The translations under genes and the position numbers were made by a program. DNA of 64,000 nt from Thermoplasmata archaeon (GTDB lineage Archaea; Thermoplasmatota; Thermoplasmata; Lutacidiplasmatales; UBA184): assembly GCA_027315165.1 (NCBI GenBank), contig DAHUYN010000008.1, positions 1 to 64,000 on the forward strand, written 5' to 3'. The notes under the pieces were generated by a model. It worked only from the letters and a program-made list of their open reading frames with translations. It was not told the origin of the DNA and did not search any database. Numbering within the stretch: the stretch's first letter is position 1; every line of letters starts with the position of its first letter. Positions 1 through 7,981 of the stretch are shown here, piece by piece.

Positions 1-52
1 TGGCGGCGCGGAGGCGGCCCGGTCCGGCCGCGCGCCGAGGCGGGGCGGGTCG

Positions 53-1039
53 ATGCGCGCGATGGTGCTCGAGGCGCCCGGTCGCGCCCTCGTCGAGCAG
101 ACGGACCACCCGGAGCCCGAGCCGGGGCCGCACGACGTTCTGATCCGGGTCCGTGCCTGCGGCGTCTGCCGCACCGACCTTCACATCGTCGACGGCGAGC
201 TCCCCCGGCCGAAGCTTCCGCTCATCCCGGGGCATGAGGTGGTCGGCGGCGTCGTCGGTGTCGGGGCCGCGGTCACGACCGTCGCGATCGGGGACCGCGT
301 CGGCGTGCCGTGGCTCGGGTGGACCTGCGGGGCCTGCCGCTTCTGCCGCGAAGGGCGCGAGAACCTCTGCAACTCGGCCCGCTTCACCGGCTATGACCGG
401 GACGGCGGGTTCGCCGAGCTCGTCGCCGCCGACGAGCGCTACTGCTTTCCCGTCCCGGCCCGCTTCTCGGACCCCGAGGCGGCCCCGCTCCTCTGCGCGG
501 GACTGATCGGCTATCGCGCCCTCGAACGGGCTGGCGAGGCGCCCCGGCTCGGGCTCTACGGGTTCGGCGCCGCCGCGCACCTCGCGATCCAGCTCGCGCG
601 GGCCCGCGGCCAGGAGGTCTACGCCTTCACGAGACCCGGAGACACCGGGGGCCCGGCGTTCGCCCGCTCCCTCGGGGCCCGGTGGGCCGGCAGCTCGACC
701 GAGAGCCCGCCGGAACCGCTCGACGCCGCGATCCTCTTCGCGCCGGTCGGCTCTCTCGTCCCGCTCGCCCTCGCCGCCGTCGCGAAGGGCGGGACCGTCG
801 TCTGCGCGGGGATCCACATGAGCGACCTGCCGTCGTTCCCGTACCGCCTCCTCTGGGAGGAACGGACGGTCACCTCGGTCGCCAACCTCACGCGCGAGGA
901 CGGACGGGCGTTCCTCAACGAGGCGGCCCGCCTCCCGGTCCGACCGCGCGTGACGACGTTCCCGCTCTCTCGAGCGAACGAGGCGCTCGGTCAGCTCCGG
1001 AGCGGCGCGCTCGAGGGGGCCGCGGTCCTTCTCCCCTAG
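53..1039 (+). CDS. Zinc-dependent alcohol dehydrogenase
   Basis: A 328-residue medium-chain alcohol dehydrogenase expected to interconvert an alcohol and an aldehyde with NAD(P)H in the cytoplasm. Visible residues: catalytic zinc ligands C39 (GVCRTDLH), H61-E62 (GHE) and C148; a structural zinc site at C92, C95, C98 and C106; a shortened Rossmann motif near 170-176 (GFGAAAH). The length and AdhP-like layout fit a compact subfamily of single-domain zinc alcohol dehydrogenases. Start is the first ATG after the window edge, and upstream context is cut off. Its end overlaps by 4 nt the methyltransferase gene on the other strand. Substrate cannot be told from sequence. Confidence 0.9.
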   Translation: MRAMVLEAPGRALVEQTDHPEPEPGPHDVLIRVRACGVCRTDLHIVDGELPRPKLPLIPGHEVVGGVVGVGAAVTTVAIGDRVGVPWLGWTCGACRFCREGRENLCNSARFTGYDRDGGFAELVAADERYCFPVPARFSDPEAAPLLCAGLIGYRALERAGEAPRLGLYGFGAAAHLAIQLARARGQEVYAFTRPGDTGGPAFARSLGARWAGSSTESPPEPLDAAILFAPVGSLVPLALAAVAKGGTVVCAGIHMSDLPSFPYRLLWEERTVTSVANLTREDGRAFLNEAARLPVRPRVTTFPLSRANEALGQLRSGALEGAAVLLP

Positions 1040-1737
1040 CGCGAGCCGATGCGGGGGCGTGATCCCGACACGCGGGCCCGCGTGGGGGCGACGCGCCGTC
1101 GAGTCGCGCCCGACGGGCCCCGTGCGACGGCGAGGGGCATTCCGTCGTGGCCCTTCGCGCCGACGGTCTGCACGACCGTCGCCGAGAGCGTCGGGTCCCT
1201 ACCGACGGCCGCGAGGAGCCGTCGGACCCCCTCGACCTTCGGGTCGCCCCGCCCGGGGCGCGCGACGGCCCCGCCGCGCACGACGTTGTCGGCGATCAGG
1301 AGGCCCCCCGCTCGCAGCCGGTGACGCAGCGCGACGAACGGCTCGAGGTACGGGGTCTTCTCCGAGTCGAGGAAGACGAGGTCGAACGGCGGCGCGTCCT
1401 CGGCCGCGAGGCGCGGGAGGAGCTCCTCCGCGCGCCCCACGAGCACCTCGACCTGGGCGTCGAGACGGGCCCGGGCCAGGTTCCGCCGTGCGACCGCGGC
1501 GTGCCGGGGCTCCGCCTCGATCGTGACCCGGCGGCCGCCTCGCGGGAGCGCACGGGCGCGCCAGAGGGTGCTGTCGCCGCCCAGCGTGCCGACCTCAAGG
1601 ATCCGGCGGGCTCCGATGGCGCGCGCGAGAAGCGCCCGGAGCTGACCCTGCGTCGGGGAGACCTGGATCTCGGCGAGACCCGCGGACCGGCTCGCGGCGA
1701 GCGTCGCCGCGGGACCGCGGTCCCGTCGCAGCCGCAC
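1036..1737 (-). CDS. SAM-dependent O-methyltransferase (COG4122-like)
   Basis: Class I methyltransferase of the catechol/caffeoyl-CoA O-methyltransferase-like group, 233 residues. Visible: SAM motif LEVGTLGGDSTLW near residue 47, an acidic strand DLVFLDSEK near 119, and IADNVVRGG near 148, typical of this family. It starts at GTG 1737. The only in-frame codons further upstream lead straight to the stop of the preceding gene, so this is the earliest start. The last ~25 residues are an Arg-rich tail overlapping the end of the alcohol dehydrogenase on the other strand. It lies 36 nt after the membrane protein gene and probably shares its transcript. Substrate unknown. Confidence 0.8.
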   Translation of the reverse strand: MRLRRDRGPAATLAASRSAGLAEIQVSPTQGQLRALLARAIGARRILEVGTLGGDSTLWRARALPRGGRRVTIEAEPRHAAVARRNLARARLDAQVEVLVGRAEELLPRLAAEDAPPFDLVFLDSEKTPYLEPFVALRHRLRAGGLLIADNVVRGGAVARPGRGDPKVEGVRRLLAAVGRDPTLSATVVQTVGAKGHDGMPLAVARGPSGATRRRVAPTRARVSGSRPRIGSR

Positions 1738-1773
1738 CCGCTCGACGTAGCCGTCGACGCGGGCCGAGCGCGC

Positions 1774-2268
1774 TCATCCGTCGGAGGCGCCGCCCTCGCG
1801 CTGCCGCCAGGCCTCCCAGGCCGCGGCGACGACCGCCGCGTTCGCCTCGGTCAGGTTGAGCCAGTCGACCGCCGAGCCGTTCGGGGCTCGCGCCTCGACG
1901 CGGTAGCCGAAGAGGCTGCCGCGCACGACCGCTCGCACCGACGCGTAGGGGAACGTCAGCCGTCGACGCCCGTGGTCGCGCTCGCCGCCGGACCGCGGGA
2001 CCCAGCCCGTGACCCCGTCGAAGTCGACGCGGACCGTGTGCGGGGTGCTCCGATACTGGTAGAACGCGAGGAAGGCGACCAGGATCACGACGAGCGCGGA
2101 GTCGGTCGCGAAGAAGAGCTCGAGGTTCTCGGCGGGGAGGGGTCCCCCCGTGAGACCGAGCCGCGTGAGCAGGAGCGCGAGGACGAGGCCGGAGAGCCAC
2201 ACGGGCAGCATCGGGGCCAGCGTCCGGACCAGGACACGGCCGAGCGCAGAGTTGGGGAGGTCCGCCAC
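1774..2268 (-). CDS. Two-TM membrane protein, unknown function
   Basis: A 164-residue protein not assigned to a named family. Two hydrophobic helices lie near residues 17-35 and 40-60 (LPVWLSGLVLALLL; FFATDSALVVILVAFLAFY), followed by a soluble ~85-residue C-terminal domain rich in beta-strand-like segments (VRVDFDGVTGW, RLTFPYASVRAVV), which resembles the small membrane-anchored PH-like domains seen in archaea; that is inference. GTG at 2268 is chosen because a TATA-like CCTTAAC lies 30-38 nt upstream (2298-2306), giving a nearly leaderless transcript. A longer open frame upstream is only the antisense-like shadow inside ksgA. Confidence 0.6.
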   Translation of the reverse strand: MADLPNSALGRVLVRTLAPMLPVWLSGLVLALLLTRLGLTGGPLPAENLELFFATDSALVVILVAFLAFYQYRSTPHTVRVDFDGVTGWVPRSGGERDHGRRRLTFPYASVRAVVRGSLFGYRVEARAPNGSAVDWLNLTEANAAVVAAAWEAWRQREGGASDG

Positions 2269-2297
2269 GGTCTCAGAGGTCGCGACGCCGCGTCCGC

Positions 2298-2306
2298 GAG
2301 TTAAGG
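2298..2306 (-). promoter_or_regulatory. TATA-like promoter for the two-TM membrane protein
   Basis: CCTTAACTC on the minus strand in the 58-nt gap after ksgA is the only A/T-rich stretch here. Its distance to GTG 2268 matches a transcription start at or just before the start codon. Confidence 0.5.
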
Positions 2307-2326
2307 CTGCCGCGGCAGGCGCATCG

Positions 2327-3199
2327 CTACCGAGGGGGTGCTCCGCCGGGGCCGGCGGCGGCCCCGGAGGAGAGGACCGTCGCGAGGCGGAAGAAGGCGG
2401 TCGGCGGGAGCCTCTCGGGCCGGAGCCGGGCCCAGTCGGCCGGCCACGCCGCGGCGCGGGCGATCGCCTCGGGGTCCCCGCCCGCCGGCACGATGCGGCC
2501 CAGGAGGTTCCCGAGCATCTTGCGTCGAGAGGAGAACAGCGCGTGGAGGACCCGCTCGAGGGCCGCCGGTCCGGGGACCGGGAGCGGCCCCGGGCGCGCC
2601 GTGTGCACGACGACGCGGCCCGAGACCGCCGGCGGCGGGTAGAACGACAGGCTCGGCACCGGGCGGTAGAGCTCGACGTCGCCGTAGAGCGCCGCCCAGA
2701 CGGAGAGTCGACCGTAGGCGCGAGAGCCCGGCCCCGCGGCGAGCCGCTCGGCGACCTCGGCCTGCAGCAGCGCGACGACCTTCGGGACCCGCTTTTCCCA
2801 GAGCCGCTCGAGGATCGGCGTGCCGACCGAGAACGGCAGGTTCCCGACGGCGGCGACGACCTCGGGGAGCGGGAGCTCGAGGGCATCGCCCTCGAGGACC
2901 TCGATCTCGCCGCCGAAGGTCGCGCGCAGGTGGCGGGCCAGCCGCCGGTCCTTCTCGATCACGAAGAGCGGCGAGGTCCCGCGCCGGAGGAGCGCCTCGG
3001 TGAGGACACCGAGCCCCCCCCCGACCTCGAGGACCGGCTCGCCCGGTCGCGTACCGACGAGCGCGGCCTCGGCGTCGGCCACGAACGCGTCGACGAGGAA
3101 CGACTGGCCCATCGCGCGGGCCGGCCGGAGCCCGAGGCGCTCGAGCGCGGCCTCGACCTCGGCGGGCCGCGTGGGCGCCCGCGTGGAGGGCTCGGGCAT
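2327..3199 (-). CDS. rsmA: 16S rRNA adenine dimethyltransferase KsgA/RsmA
   Basis: Dimethylates the two adjacent adenines in the 3'-terminal helix 45 of 16S rRNA during small-subunit assembly, using SAM. The 290-residue length fits archaeal Dim1/KsgA. Visible: GQSFL at 31-35 (usually GQNFL), SAM motif EVGGGLG at 58-64, acidic IEKD at 81-84, EGDAL near 103, and the catalytic NLPF at 120-123 (family NLPY/F), then the C-terminal helical domain. Four bases separate it from DUF655, in the conserved euryarchaeal order rpl21e-rpoF-DUF655-ksgA. Start ATG at 3199 is right after the DUF655 stop. Confidence 0.95.
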   Translation of the reverse strand: MPEPSTRAPTRPAEVEAALERLGLRPARAMGQSFLVDAFVADAEAALVGTRPGEPVLEVGGGLGVLTEALLRRGTSPLFVIEKDRRLARHLRATFGGEIEVLEGDALELPLPEVVAAVGNLPFSVGTPILERLWEKRVPKVVALLQAEVAERLAAGPGSRAYGRLSVWAALYGDVELYRPVPSLSFYPPPAVSGRVVVHTARPGPLPVPGPAALERVLHALFSSRRKMLGNLLGRIVPAGGDPEAIARAAAWPADWARLRPERLPPTAFFRLATVLSSGAAAGPGGAPPR

Positions 3200-3203
3200 C
3201 GCG

Positions 3204-3764
3204 CTACGGAGCGACGAAGAGGCGGTACTTGTCGTCGACGCCGCTCAGTTCCTGCTCGATGCGCGCGACGATCAGCCGCTCGGGGGCCTTGACGTGGGCC
3301 CGCGCCTCGAGGTCGGAAAAGTCCTTGAACGGGCCCCGCTTGCGCTCCTCGACGATCGCGAGCATCGTCTTCTTCCCGATGCCCGGGAGGAGCTCGAGGA
3401 GGTGGAACCGCCGGGAGACGGCGGGGGCCTCGTTGAAGAACCGGAGGTACCGCGGCGCGTCGCGGAGGACGACCTGCGCGAGCGCCCCCTCGAGCTCGGT
3501 CCGGGCGGCCGCGGTGAGGTCGTCCCGGCCCAGGCGGCGTCGGACGTGGTCGACCGGCGAGGGAGCCTCGGGCGAGCTCACGAGCGAGACGCGGCTCCCC
3601 GGTGTGAGGACCTGCCCGGGACGAGGGACGAGCTCGAGGAGCTTCAGCTCGGTCTCACCGATGCCGAGGGCCAGCGGCTCGCGGTGGAACCCGCGCTCCG
3701 TCTGCCGGCCGTTCGGCAGGTAATCCAGTACGATGACGAAGCTCTCCGTGGACGCTCCCCCCGC
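3204..3764 (-). CDS. DUF655 family RNA-binding-like protein; start codon displaced
   Basis: Archaeal DUF655 protein, always found beside rpoF and ksgA; it contains a helix-hairpin-helix (LLPGIGKKTMLAIVEERK) and is thought to bind nucleic acid. The conserved N-terminal beta domain (SFVIVLDYLPNG) is encoded up to about 3743, and the frame stays open to the in-frame rpoF stop at 3767-3765, giving up to 186 codons, the usual family length. However, that stretch has no ATG, GTG or TTG; the first usable in-frame start is GTG 3581, inside the domain. An ATG overlapping the rpoF stop (ATGA, 3768-3766) is one base out of frame, and removing one G from the six-G run just after it would join it to the domain. 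Confidence 0.85.
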   Translation of the reverse strand, partial: AGGASTESFVIVLDYLPNGRQTERGFHREPLALGIGETELKLLELVPRPGQVLTPGSRVSLVSSPEAPSPVDHVRRRLGRDDLTAAARTELEGALAQVVLRDAPRYLRFFNEAPAVSRRFHLLELLPGIGKKTMLAIVEERKRGPFKDFSDLEARAHVKAPERLIVARIEQELSGVDDKYRLFVAP

Positions 3765-4079
3765 TCATCTGAAGTGGGCGATCGTCTCCAGCAGCCGGGT
3801 CAGCTGCGCTTCGTCGAGCACGACCCTCTCCTTCGAGAAGAGGAGCCGGATCTCCTCCGGGTACTGGGGGAGCACGTCGGCGAGCTTCACCGCAAGGGCG
3901 GCGTCGACGTAGGGGAGCTGTCGAAGCTCCGCGATCAGCTTGTCCGTGTCCTCGACGCTGAGGGTCGCGAACAGCTCGGCGTGCTGCTGGGCGAGCAGGG
4001 CCTCGCGCGGGAGCGTGCGCCGCGACGCCTCCTCGGTGAGGAGCTGCTTGACCGAGGCCAGCGAGACCGGCTCAGGCAT
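3765..4079 (-). CDS. rpoF: DNA-directed RNA polymerase subunit F (Rpb4/RpoF)
   Basis: Archaeal homologue of Rpb4. With subunit E (Rpb7) it forms the stalk of RNA polymerase that contacts nascent RNA and aids open-complex formation. 104 residues, all predicted helical, with the HRDC-like C-terminal half (KLIAELRQLPYVDAALAVKLADVLPQ). The ATG at 4079 overlaps the end of rpl21e by 8 nt, as in the conserved archaeal block, and the stop is followed at once by DUF655. Confidence 0.93.
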   Translation of the reverse strand: MPEPVSLASVKQLLTEEASRRTLPREALLAQQHAELFATLSVEDTDKLIAELRQLPYVDAALAVKLADVLPQYPEEIRLLFSKERVVLDEAQLTRLLETIAHFR

Positions 4080-4392
4080 CGGGGGCCTTCCTCGGCGTCA
4101 CGCCCGCGGCGATGAGGTGGATCGGGTTCGCGATGAGCTGCTTCGGCTTCTGGCCGTCGAGGAACGCGATCCGGTAGGCGCGGCCGACGCGCTCGAGGAC
4201 CGTGCAGACACGGCCCTGGTAGCGTGGGTGCGGCTGGCCGTGCGGGTCGCTCGGCTCGATCCGGACGATGACCTTCTGGCCGACCTCGAAGGTCTGGAGG
4301 AACCTCGTGATCGGCGGGAGGCCGCGCTCTCGAACCTCTTTCGTGAACGTGCCGCGGGAGCGGGAGCGGAATCCCTTCGAACTCTTGACCAT
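4072..4392 (-). CDS. rpl21e: 50S ribosomal protein L21e
   Basis: Large-subunit protein present in archaea and eukaryotes but not bacteria. 106 residues. Opens with the typical basic MVKSSKGFRSRSRGTF and contains the SH3-like barrel (GQKVIVRIEPS, HPRYQGRVCTVLERVG, YRIAFLDG). The gene lies 3 nt after pus10 and overlaps rpoF by 8 nt, so the four to five genes are read together. Confidence 0.96.
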   Translation of the reverse strand: MVKSSKGFRSRSRGTFTKEVRERGLPPITRFLQTFEVGQKVIVRIEPSDPHGQPHPRYQGRVCTVLERVGRAYRIAFLDGQKPKQLIANPIHLIAAGVTPRKAPDA

Positions 4393-4395
4393 CTT

Positions 4396-5646
4396 CTAGC
4401 CCTCCTGATCGTGAATCTCGAGCACATCGAGGTGCGCGACGCTCAGCGGCTCCCCCAGGAGCCCGGAGAGGTTCGGGTCGGTGCGTCCTCCATCCCCTTC
4501 CACCCACTCCTTGATGTACGTGCCGGCCTCGGCGCGCAGGTCGAGCGTGAACCGCCCCTCGCCCGCCGACACGAGCCGCGCCGCGAGGATCCGGCGCGGT
4601 CGGACGCGGTCGGAACGGCGGTGGACGACCCGGGTGGGCGTGCGCTGGGCGATGGCCCGCCCGACGACGAACGCCAGAGCTTCTTTAATCTTTGCCTCGG
4701 GGGAGGCGCCGACGATCTCGACGCGGTAGCTCTTCTCGGGCGAGGCCTCCTTCACGGCGACGACGCGGGCCGCGGTCGAGAGCCGCAGGCCCTCGACCTC
4801 GACGCGACCGGCGGCGGTCTCGCCGAGCCGCGCGACGACGAGCGCGAGGTCGAGGGTGCGGCGTCGCGGCCGGAGCACCTCAAGGACGAACGGCCGTCCC
4901 GTCCCGAGCATCCTCGCGTCGATGTCCTCGCGCCCCATCCCGTGGAACCGGGTACCCTCGCCGAGGGTCTGCTCGAGGACCGGCGCGGCGACGAGCTCCT
5001 CGACGCTCTCGCGGTACGTCTTCCCCGTCCCGCCGCAGGTCTCGCAGCCGCGGCCGTCGCAGCGTCGGCACGGCCACCGTGTCTGGGGGAGCGTGCGGTC
5101 GAGCTTCCGGTACCGGCCCTCGAGGTAGAGCGGCAGGATCGTCACCTCGACGCGCCCGGCGGGCAGGTCGGCCAGGAGAACGACCTCCGGGTCCTTCGGC
5201 GCGCCGGTGGCGCGCGTCGCCGCCTCGACGCGCTTGCCGAGCTCCCGGTTGAAGGCGCCTCGCGCGCTCTCCCCCCACGCGCTGCCGACCTCGGTCCACA
5301 CGGCCTCCTCGAAGGCGAGCCGTTCGGGGTCCCAGCGGGAGCCGCAGGAGAACCGATGCCACTCGAGGTCGACCATCGCCGAGCGGACCCGCTCGAGCCA
5401 GGGCTCCCACCGGTGGAACGCGCCGCCGCAGAGCGGGCAGCTCGTCGTCGCCGTCGGGACGGGCTCGGAGAGCGCGGCCGCGACCCGGGCGGCTCGCTCC
5501 GGATTCGTGAGCCCGTGGCCGTGGCGGCCGAAGACGCGGCCGAAGCACTCCGCGCAGAGTCCCTTCGGGAGGAGCCGTCGGGCCACCGCGAGCTGCTCCT
5601 CCGACAGCAAGAACGTCGGCGTCGGGGCCGCGGGCTCGGGGGTCAT
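4396..5646 (-). CDS. pus10: tRNA pseudouridine synthase Pus10 (positions 54/55)
   Basis: Converts U54 and U55 in the T-loop of archaeal tRNAs to pseudouridine. 416 residues. N-terminal THUMP-like region with zinc cysteines (CAECFG near residue 31, CPLCGG near 70), then the catalytic domain with GREDIDARML around residue 238 carrying the catalytic Asp, preceded by an insertion with CxxC pairs (CRRCDGRGCETCGG). The C-terminal AGTYIKEWVEGDGGRT is a Pus10 signature. ATG 5646 lies ~24 nt below a TATA-like CCTTTAGG (5669-5676), so the mRNA may be leaderless. First gene of the leftward translation/transcription operon. Confidence 0.95.
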   Translation of the reverse strand: MTPEPAAPTPTFLLSEEQLAVARRLLPKGLCAECFGRVFGRHGHGLTNPERAARVAAALSEPVPTATTSCPLCGGAFHRWEPWLERVRSAMVDLEWHRFSCGSRWDPERLAFEEAVWTEVGSAWGESARGAFNRELGKRVEAATRATGAPKDPEVVLLADLPAGRVEVTILPLYLEGRYRKLDRTLPQTRWPCRRCDGRGCETCGGTGKTYRESVEELVAAPVLEQTLGEGTRFHGMGREDIDARMLGTGRPFVLEVLRPRRRTLDLALVVARLGETAAGRVEVEGLRLSTAARVVAVKEASPEKSYRVEIVGASPEAKIKEALAFVVGRAIAQRTPTRVVHRRSDRVRPRRILAARLVSAGEGRFTLDLRAEAGTYIKEWVEGDGGRTDPNLSGLLGEPLSVAHLDVLEIHDQEG

Positions 5647-5668
5647 GGGCGTTCCGACCCGCGACGCG

Positions 5669-5676
5669 ACCTAAAG
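5669..5676 (-). promoter_or_regulatory. TATA-like promoter of the pus10-rpl21e-rpoF-ksgA operon
   Basis: CTTTAGG-type A/T-rich box on the minus strand, 23-30 nt upstream of the pus10 ATG, in the 100-nt divergent gap to the DUF6015-like gene. Confidence 0.5.
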
Positions 5677-5746
5677 GCTGTCGCAGGGACGGTGGGCGCC
5701 ACGTCTCGTCGGATACCTTCTTACCGAGACGCCGGCTACCCCCCGC

Positions 5747-6157
5747 GTGGCGTCGATCACCGAGGACGAGCTGACGCGCGCGATCGAGGCCACGCTCGTG
5801 GTCCACGGAAAGGTCCCCGCCGACCAGGCGCGCCCGACGGCGCGCGTCGTGCTCAACTACTTCGGGCTCGAGGACTCCGTCCTCGACAACAAGCTCTCCT
5901 CGGAGGACCGCGACCGGTTCTACCAGCTCGAGGAGGAGGGGCTCCTCACGAGCGAGGAGGAGGACGCGACCGTCTCGCGCGGGAAGACGTGGCGGATCCA
6001 CTATTGGCTCCTCAAGAAGGACCGGATCCGCGACGTCGGCCAGCGCTCCGAGGCGCCGGTCGTCGACGAGGCTGACCAGGTCTACCGGTCGATCGCTGAC
6101 CGCGAGTGGAACCGGGCCCCGGACGGTCCGACGGCGAGACCGCCGTCGGCGCCGTAG
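5747..6157 (+). CDS. DUF6015-like archaeal protein
   Basis: A 136-residue soluble, charged protein. The core (residues 1-100) alternates helices (ITEDELTRAIEATL, ARVVLNYFGLED) with a short winged segment (EEEGLLTSEEEDATV, TWRIHYWLLKKDRI). This matches my memory of the DUF6015 family, found mainly in Thermoplasmata and without known function; that naming is tentative. The last ~30 residues are Pro/Ala-rich and look disordered. GTG 5747 is favoured because a TATA-like ATACCTTCTTA (5713-5723) sits 24-34 nt upstream. Transcribed divergently from pus10. Confidence 0.75.
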   Translation: MASITEDELTRAIEATLVVHGKVPADQARPTARVVLNYFGLEDSVLDNKLSSEDRDRFYQLEEEGLLTSEEEDATVSRGKTWRIHYWLLKKDRIRDVGQRSEAPVVDEADQVYRSIADREWNRAPDGPTARPPSAP

Positions 6158-6182
6158 GCCCCGGGCGCCCCGCGCCGTTGCG

Positions 6183-7046
6183 CTACCGGTTCCGGTACGC
6201 CGGCGGTCGGGGCGGTCCCTTCGGCGGCGTCGGCTGTCGGTAGGAGAACCGTCCCGCCGGGACGAGCGGTCGGTCGGTCTCCTCGATGACGCTGCGCGCG
6301 TGCTCGATCGCTGCGAAGGCGTAGAGGAAGACGAGGACGAGGCCCACCACCGAGGCGTACCCCGCGAGCGTCGGGGAGAGCCCGACGAACACCGCGATCG
6401 CCCCGAGGGAGGCGAGCGCGTTGAACGAGGCGTGCATCGCGACGGCGATGAGGTAGTAGCCGCCCGCGTAGCCGCGCCGGCCCCTCAGCCGGCTCTGCGC
6501 GTAGCCGTAGCCGAACATCGACGTCGTGCTCCCGTGGAGGAGGACGCTCGAGAGGCTCCGGACGACGATGAGCCCGAGACCGGCGAGGAGCCCGCCGGTG
6601 AGGTAGGCCCCGAGCCCGTAGAGGAACGTCTCGAAGAAGCCGAACCCGAGGCCGACGGCGGCGCCGAAGACGAGGCCGTCGGAGACGAGCCGGAGCCGGT
6701 CCCCGACGCGCACGACGCCGGAGGCCTTCAGGGCCTCCTCGACGAACGGGGCGATCACGAGGACCAGGAAGAACGTCCCGAGCGTCGACTGGCCGTTGAG
6801 GAAGGTGAACTCCGGGGCGGGGTACGCGTTCTCGAACGCGGTGCCGGCCGAAAGGAGGACCGCCTCGAGGATCCCCGCGATGACCGTGGCGAACAGCGCG
6901 CCGTAGAAGAAGGCGGAGAGGAGCAGCCCCCACGGCTCCCGCTGGAACCGCTCGGTCTGCCGGACCCAGGAGAGGTAGACGAGCGCGGGGAGCAGCGCGG
7001 CGACGAGGAGGAGGAGCAACCCCTCGACGGCCGCGAGCCCGCTCAT
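6183..7046 (-). CDS. PrsW-family intramembrane protease
   Basis: Membrane-embedded metalloprotease-like protein of the PrsW/CPBP clan, about 287 residues with roughly eight hydrophobic helices. Diagnostic: EEALK at 103-107 (the EExxK glutamates), ETFLYG near 142, HGSTT near 171 and the C-terminal AVAMHASFNA histidine near 207. These are the residues thought to bind the catalytic metal. ATG 7046 overlaps the stop of the dehydrogenase gene (ATGA), giving translational coupling. A longer frame upstream has no support. The substrate is unknown; PrsW in Bacillus cleaves an anti-sigma factor, but no sigma system exists in archaea. Confidence 0.88.
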   Translation of the reverse strand: MSGLAAVEGLLLLLVAALLPALVYLSWVRQTERFQREPWGLLLSAFFYGALFATVIAGILEAVLLSAGTAFENAYPAPEFTFLNGQSTLGTFFLVLVIAPFVEEALKASGVVRVGDRLRLVSDGLVFGAAVGLGFGFFETFLYGLGAYLTGGLLAGLGLIVVRSLSSVLLHGSTTSMFGYGYAQSRLRGRRGYAGGYYLIAVAMHASFNALASLGAIAVFVGLSPTLAGYASVVGLVLVFLYAFAAIEHARSVIEETDRPLVPAGRFSYRQPTPPKGPPRPPAYRNR

Positions 7047-7981
7047 GGCGTCGGCGGCTTCTTCTCGGCGGCGGTGCCGGGAGAGTCGTAGAAGCCGCTC
7101 CCCGACTTCCGGCCGAGCCGGCCCGCGGCGACCATCGAGCGCAGGATCGGGGCCGCGCGGTACTTCGGGTCGTGAAAGCCGTCCCACAGGACGTCCAGGA
7201 TCGAGAGCACGGTGTCGAGGCCGACCAGGTCCGCGAGCTCGAACGGGCCCATCGGGTGGTGGAAGCCGAGCCGGTACGCCGCGTCGATGTCCTCCTTCGT
7301 CGCGGTCCCCTCGTAGAGCATCCAGACCGCCTCGTTCACGAGCACGGCCATCGCGCGCGTCGTCACGAAGCCGGGGGTGTCGCGAGAGGCGACGACGGTC
7401 TTGCCGAGCGAGGCCGCGAACCGGCGCGCCGCCTCGACCGTCTCCGGCCGCGTGAGGAGGCCGGGGATGATCTCGACGAGCGCCATCTGCACAACGGGAT
7501 TGAAGAAGTGGACCCCCACGAGCCGCCCGGGCTCGCGGAGCCCCGAGGCGATCGACGTGATCGGGAGCGAGGAGGTGTTCGTCGCGAGCAGCGTCGTCGG
7601 CGGGACGATCGCCTCGAGCTCTCGGAAGAGCCCCTGCTTCAACTCGAGCCGCTCGGGGGCGGCCTCGACGAGGATCTGCGCGCTATCGGCGCGCCGAAGC
7701 CCGATCGCGACGTCGATCGCCGAGAGCGCGGCGTCGCGGTCCGCCACAGAGACGCCCCCGCGACGGACCGCGCGGTCGAGGGCCCCGCGCACGCCGTCAA
7801 GCCCCCGCCGCGCGAGCTCCTCGGTGACGTCCTCGAGCGTGACGCGGTAGCCCGAGAGGGCGCACTGCGCGGCGATCCCGCTCCCCATGATGCCGGCCCC
7901 GACGACGAAGACGCGTGTCTGGAGCGAGGCCCGGGGGTCGGAGCCGGCGCCCGGCGTCTCGACGGTCTCCACGACGGTCAC
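7043..7981 (-). CDS. 3-hydroxyacyl-CoA dehydrogenase
   Basis: Oxidises (S)-3-hydroxyacyl-CoA to 3-oxoacyl-CoA with NAD+ (or the reverse). 312 residues, single-function type. Visible: NAD-binding VVGAGIMGSGIA starting near residue 26, the NTSSLPI strand, the catalytic HFFNP histidine with the following EIIPG glutamate, and the C-terminal domain with GPFELADLVGLD and GRKSGSGFYD. Start is GTG 7981, overlapping the ttuA stop as GTGA. No enoyl-CoA hydratase or thiolase lies in the window, so whether it serves beta-oxidation or a biosynthetic route is open. Confidence 0.93.
   Translation of the reverse strand: MTVVETVETPGAGSDPRASLQTRVFVVGAGIMGSGIAAQCALSGYRVTLEDVTEELARRGLDGVRGALDRAVRRGGVSVADRDAALSAIDVAIGLRRADSAQILVEAAPERLELKQGLFRELEAIVPPTTLLATNTSSLPITSIASGLREPGRLVGVHFFNPVVQMALVEIIPGLLTRPETVEAARRFAASLGKTVVASRDTPGFVTTRAMAVLVNEAVWMLYEGTATKEDIDAAYRLGFHHPMGPFELADLVGLDTVLSILDVLWDGFHDPKYRAAPILRSMVAAGRLGRKSGSGFYDSPGTAAEKKPPTP

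Noticed and set aside
1147-2304. 385-codon open frame on the plus strand, antisense to the methyltransferase and membrane protein genes
   Set aside because: Charged low-complexity Arg/Glu/Asp sequence without family pattern, typical GC-rich shadow of real minus-strand genes.
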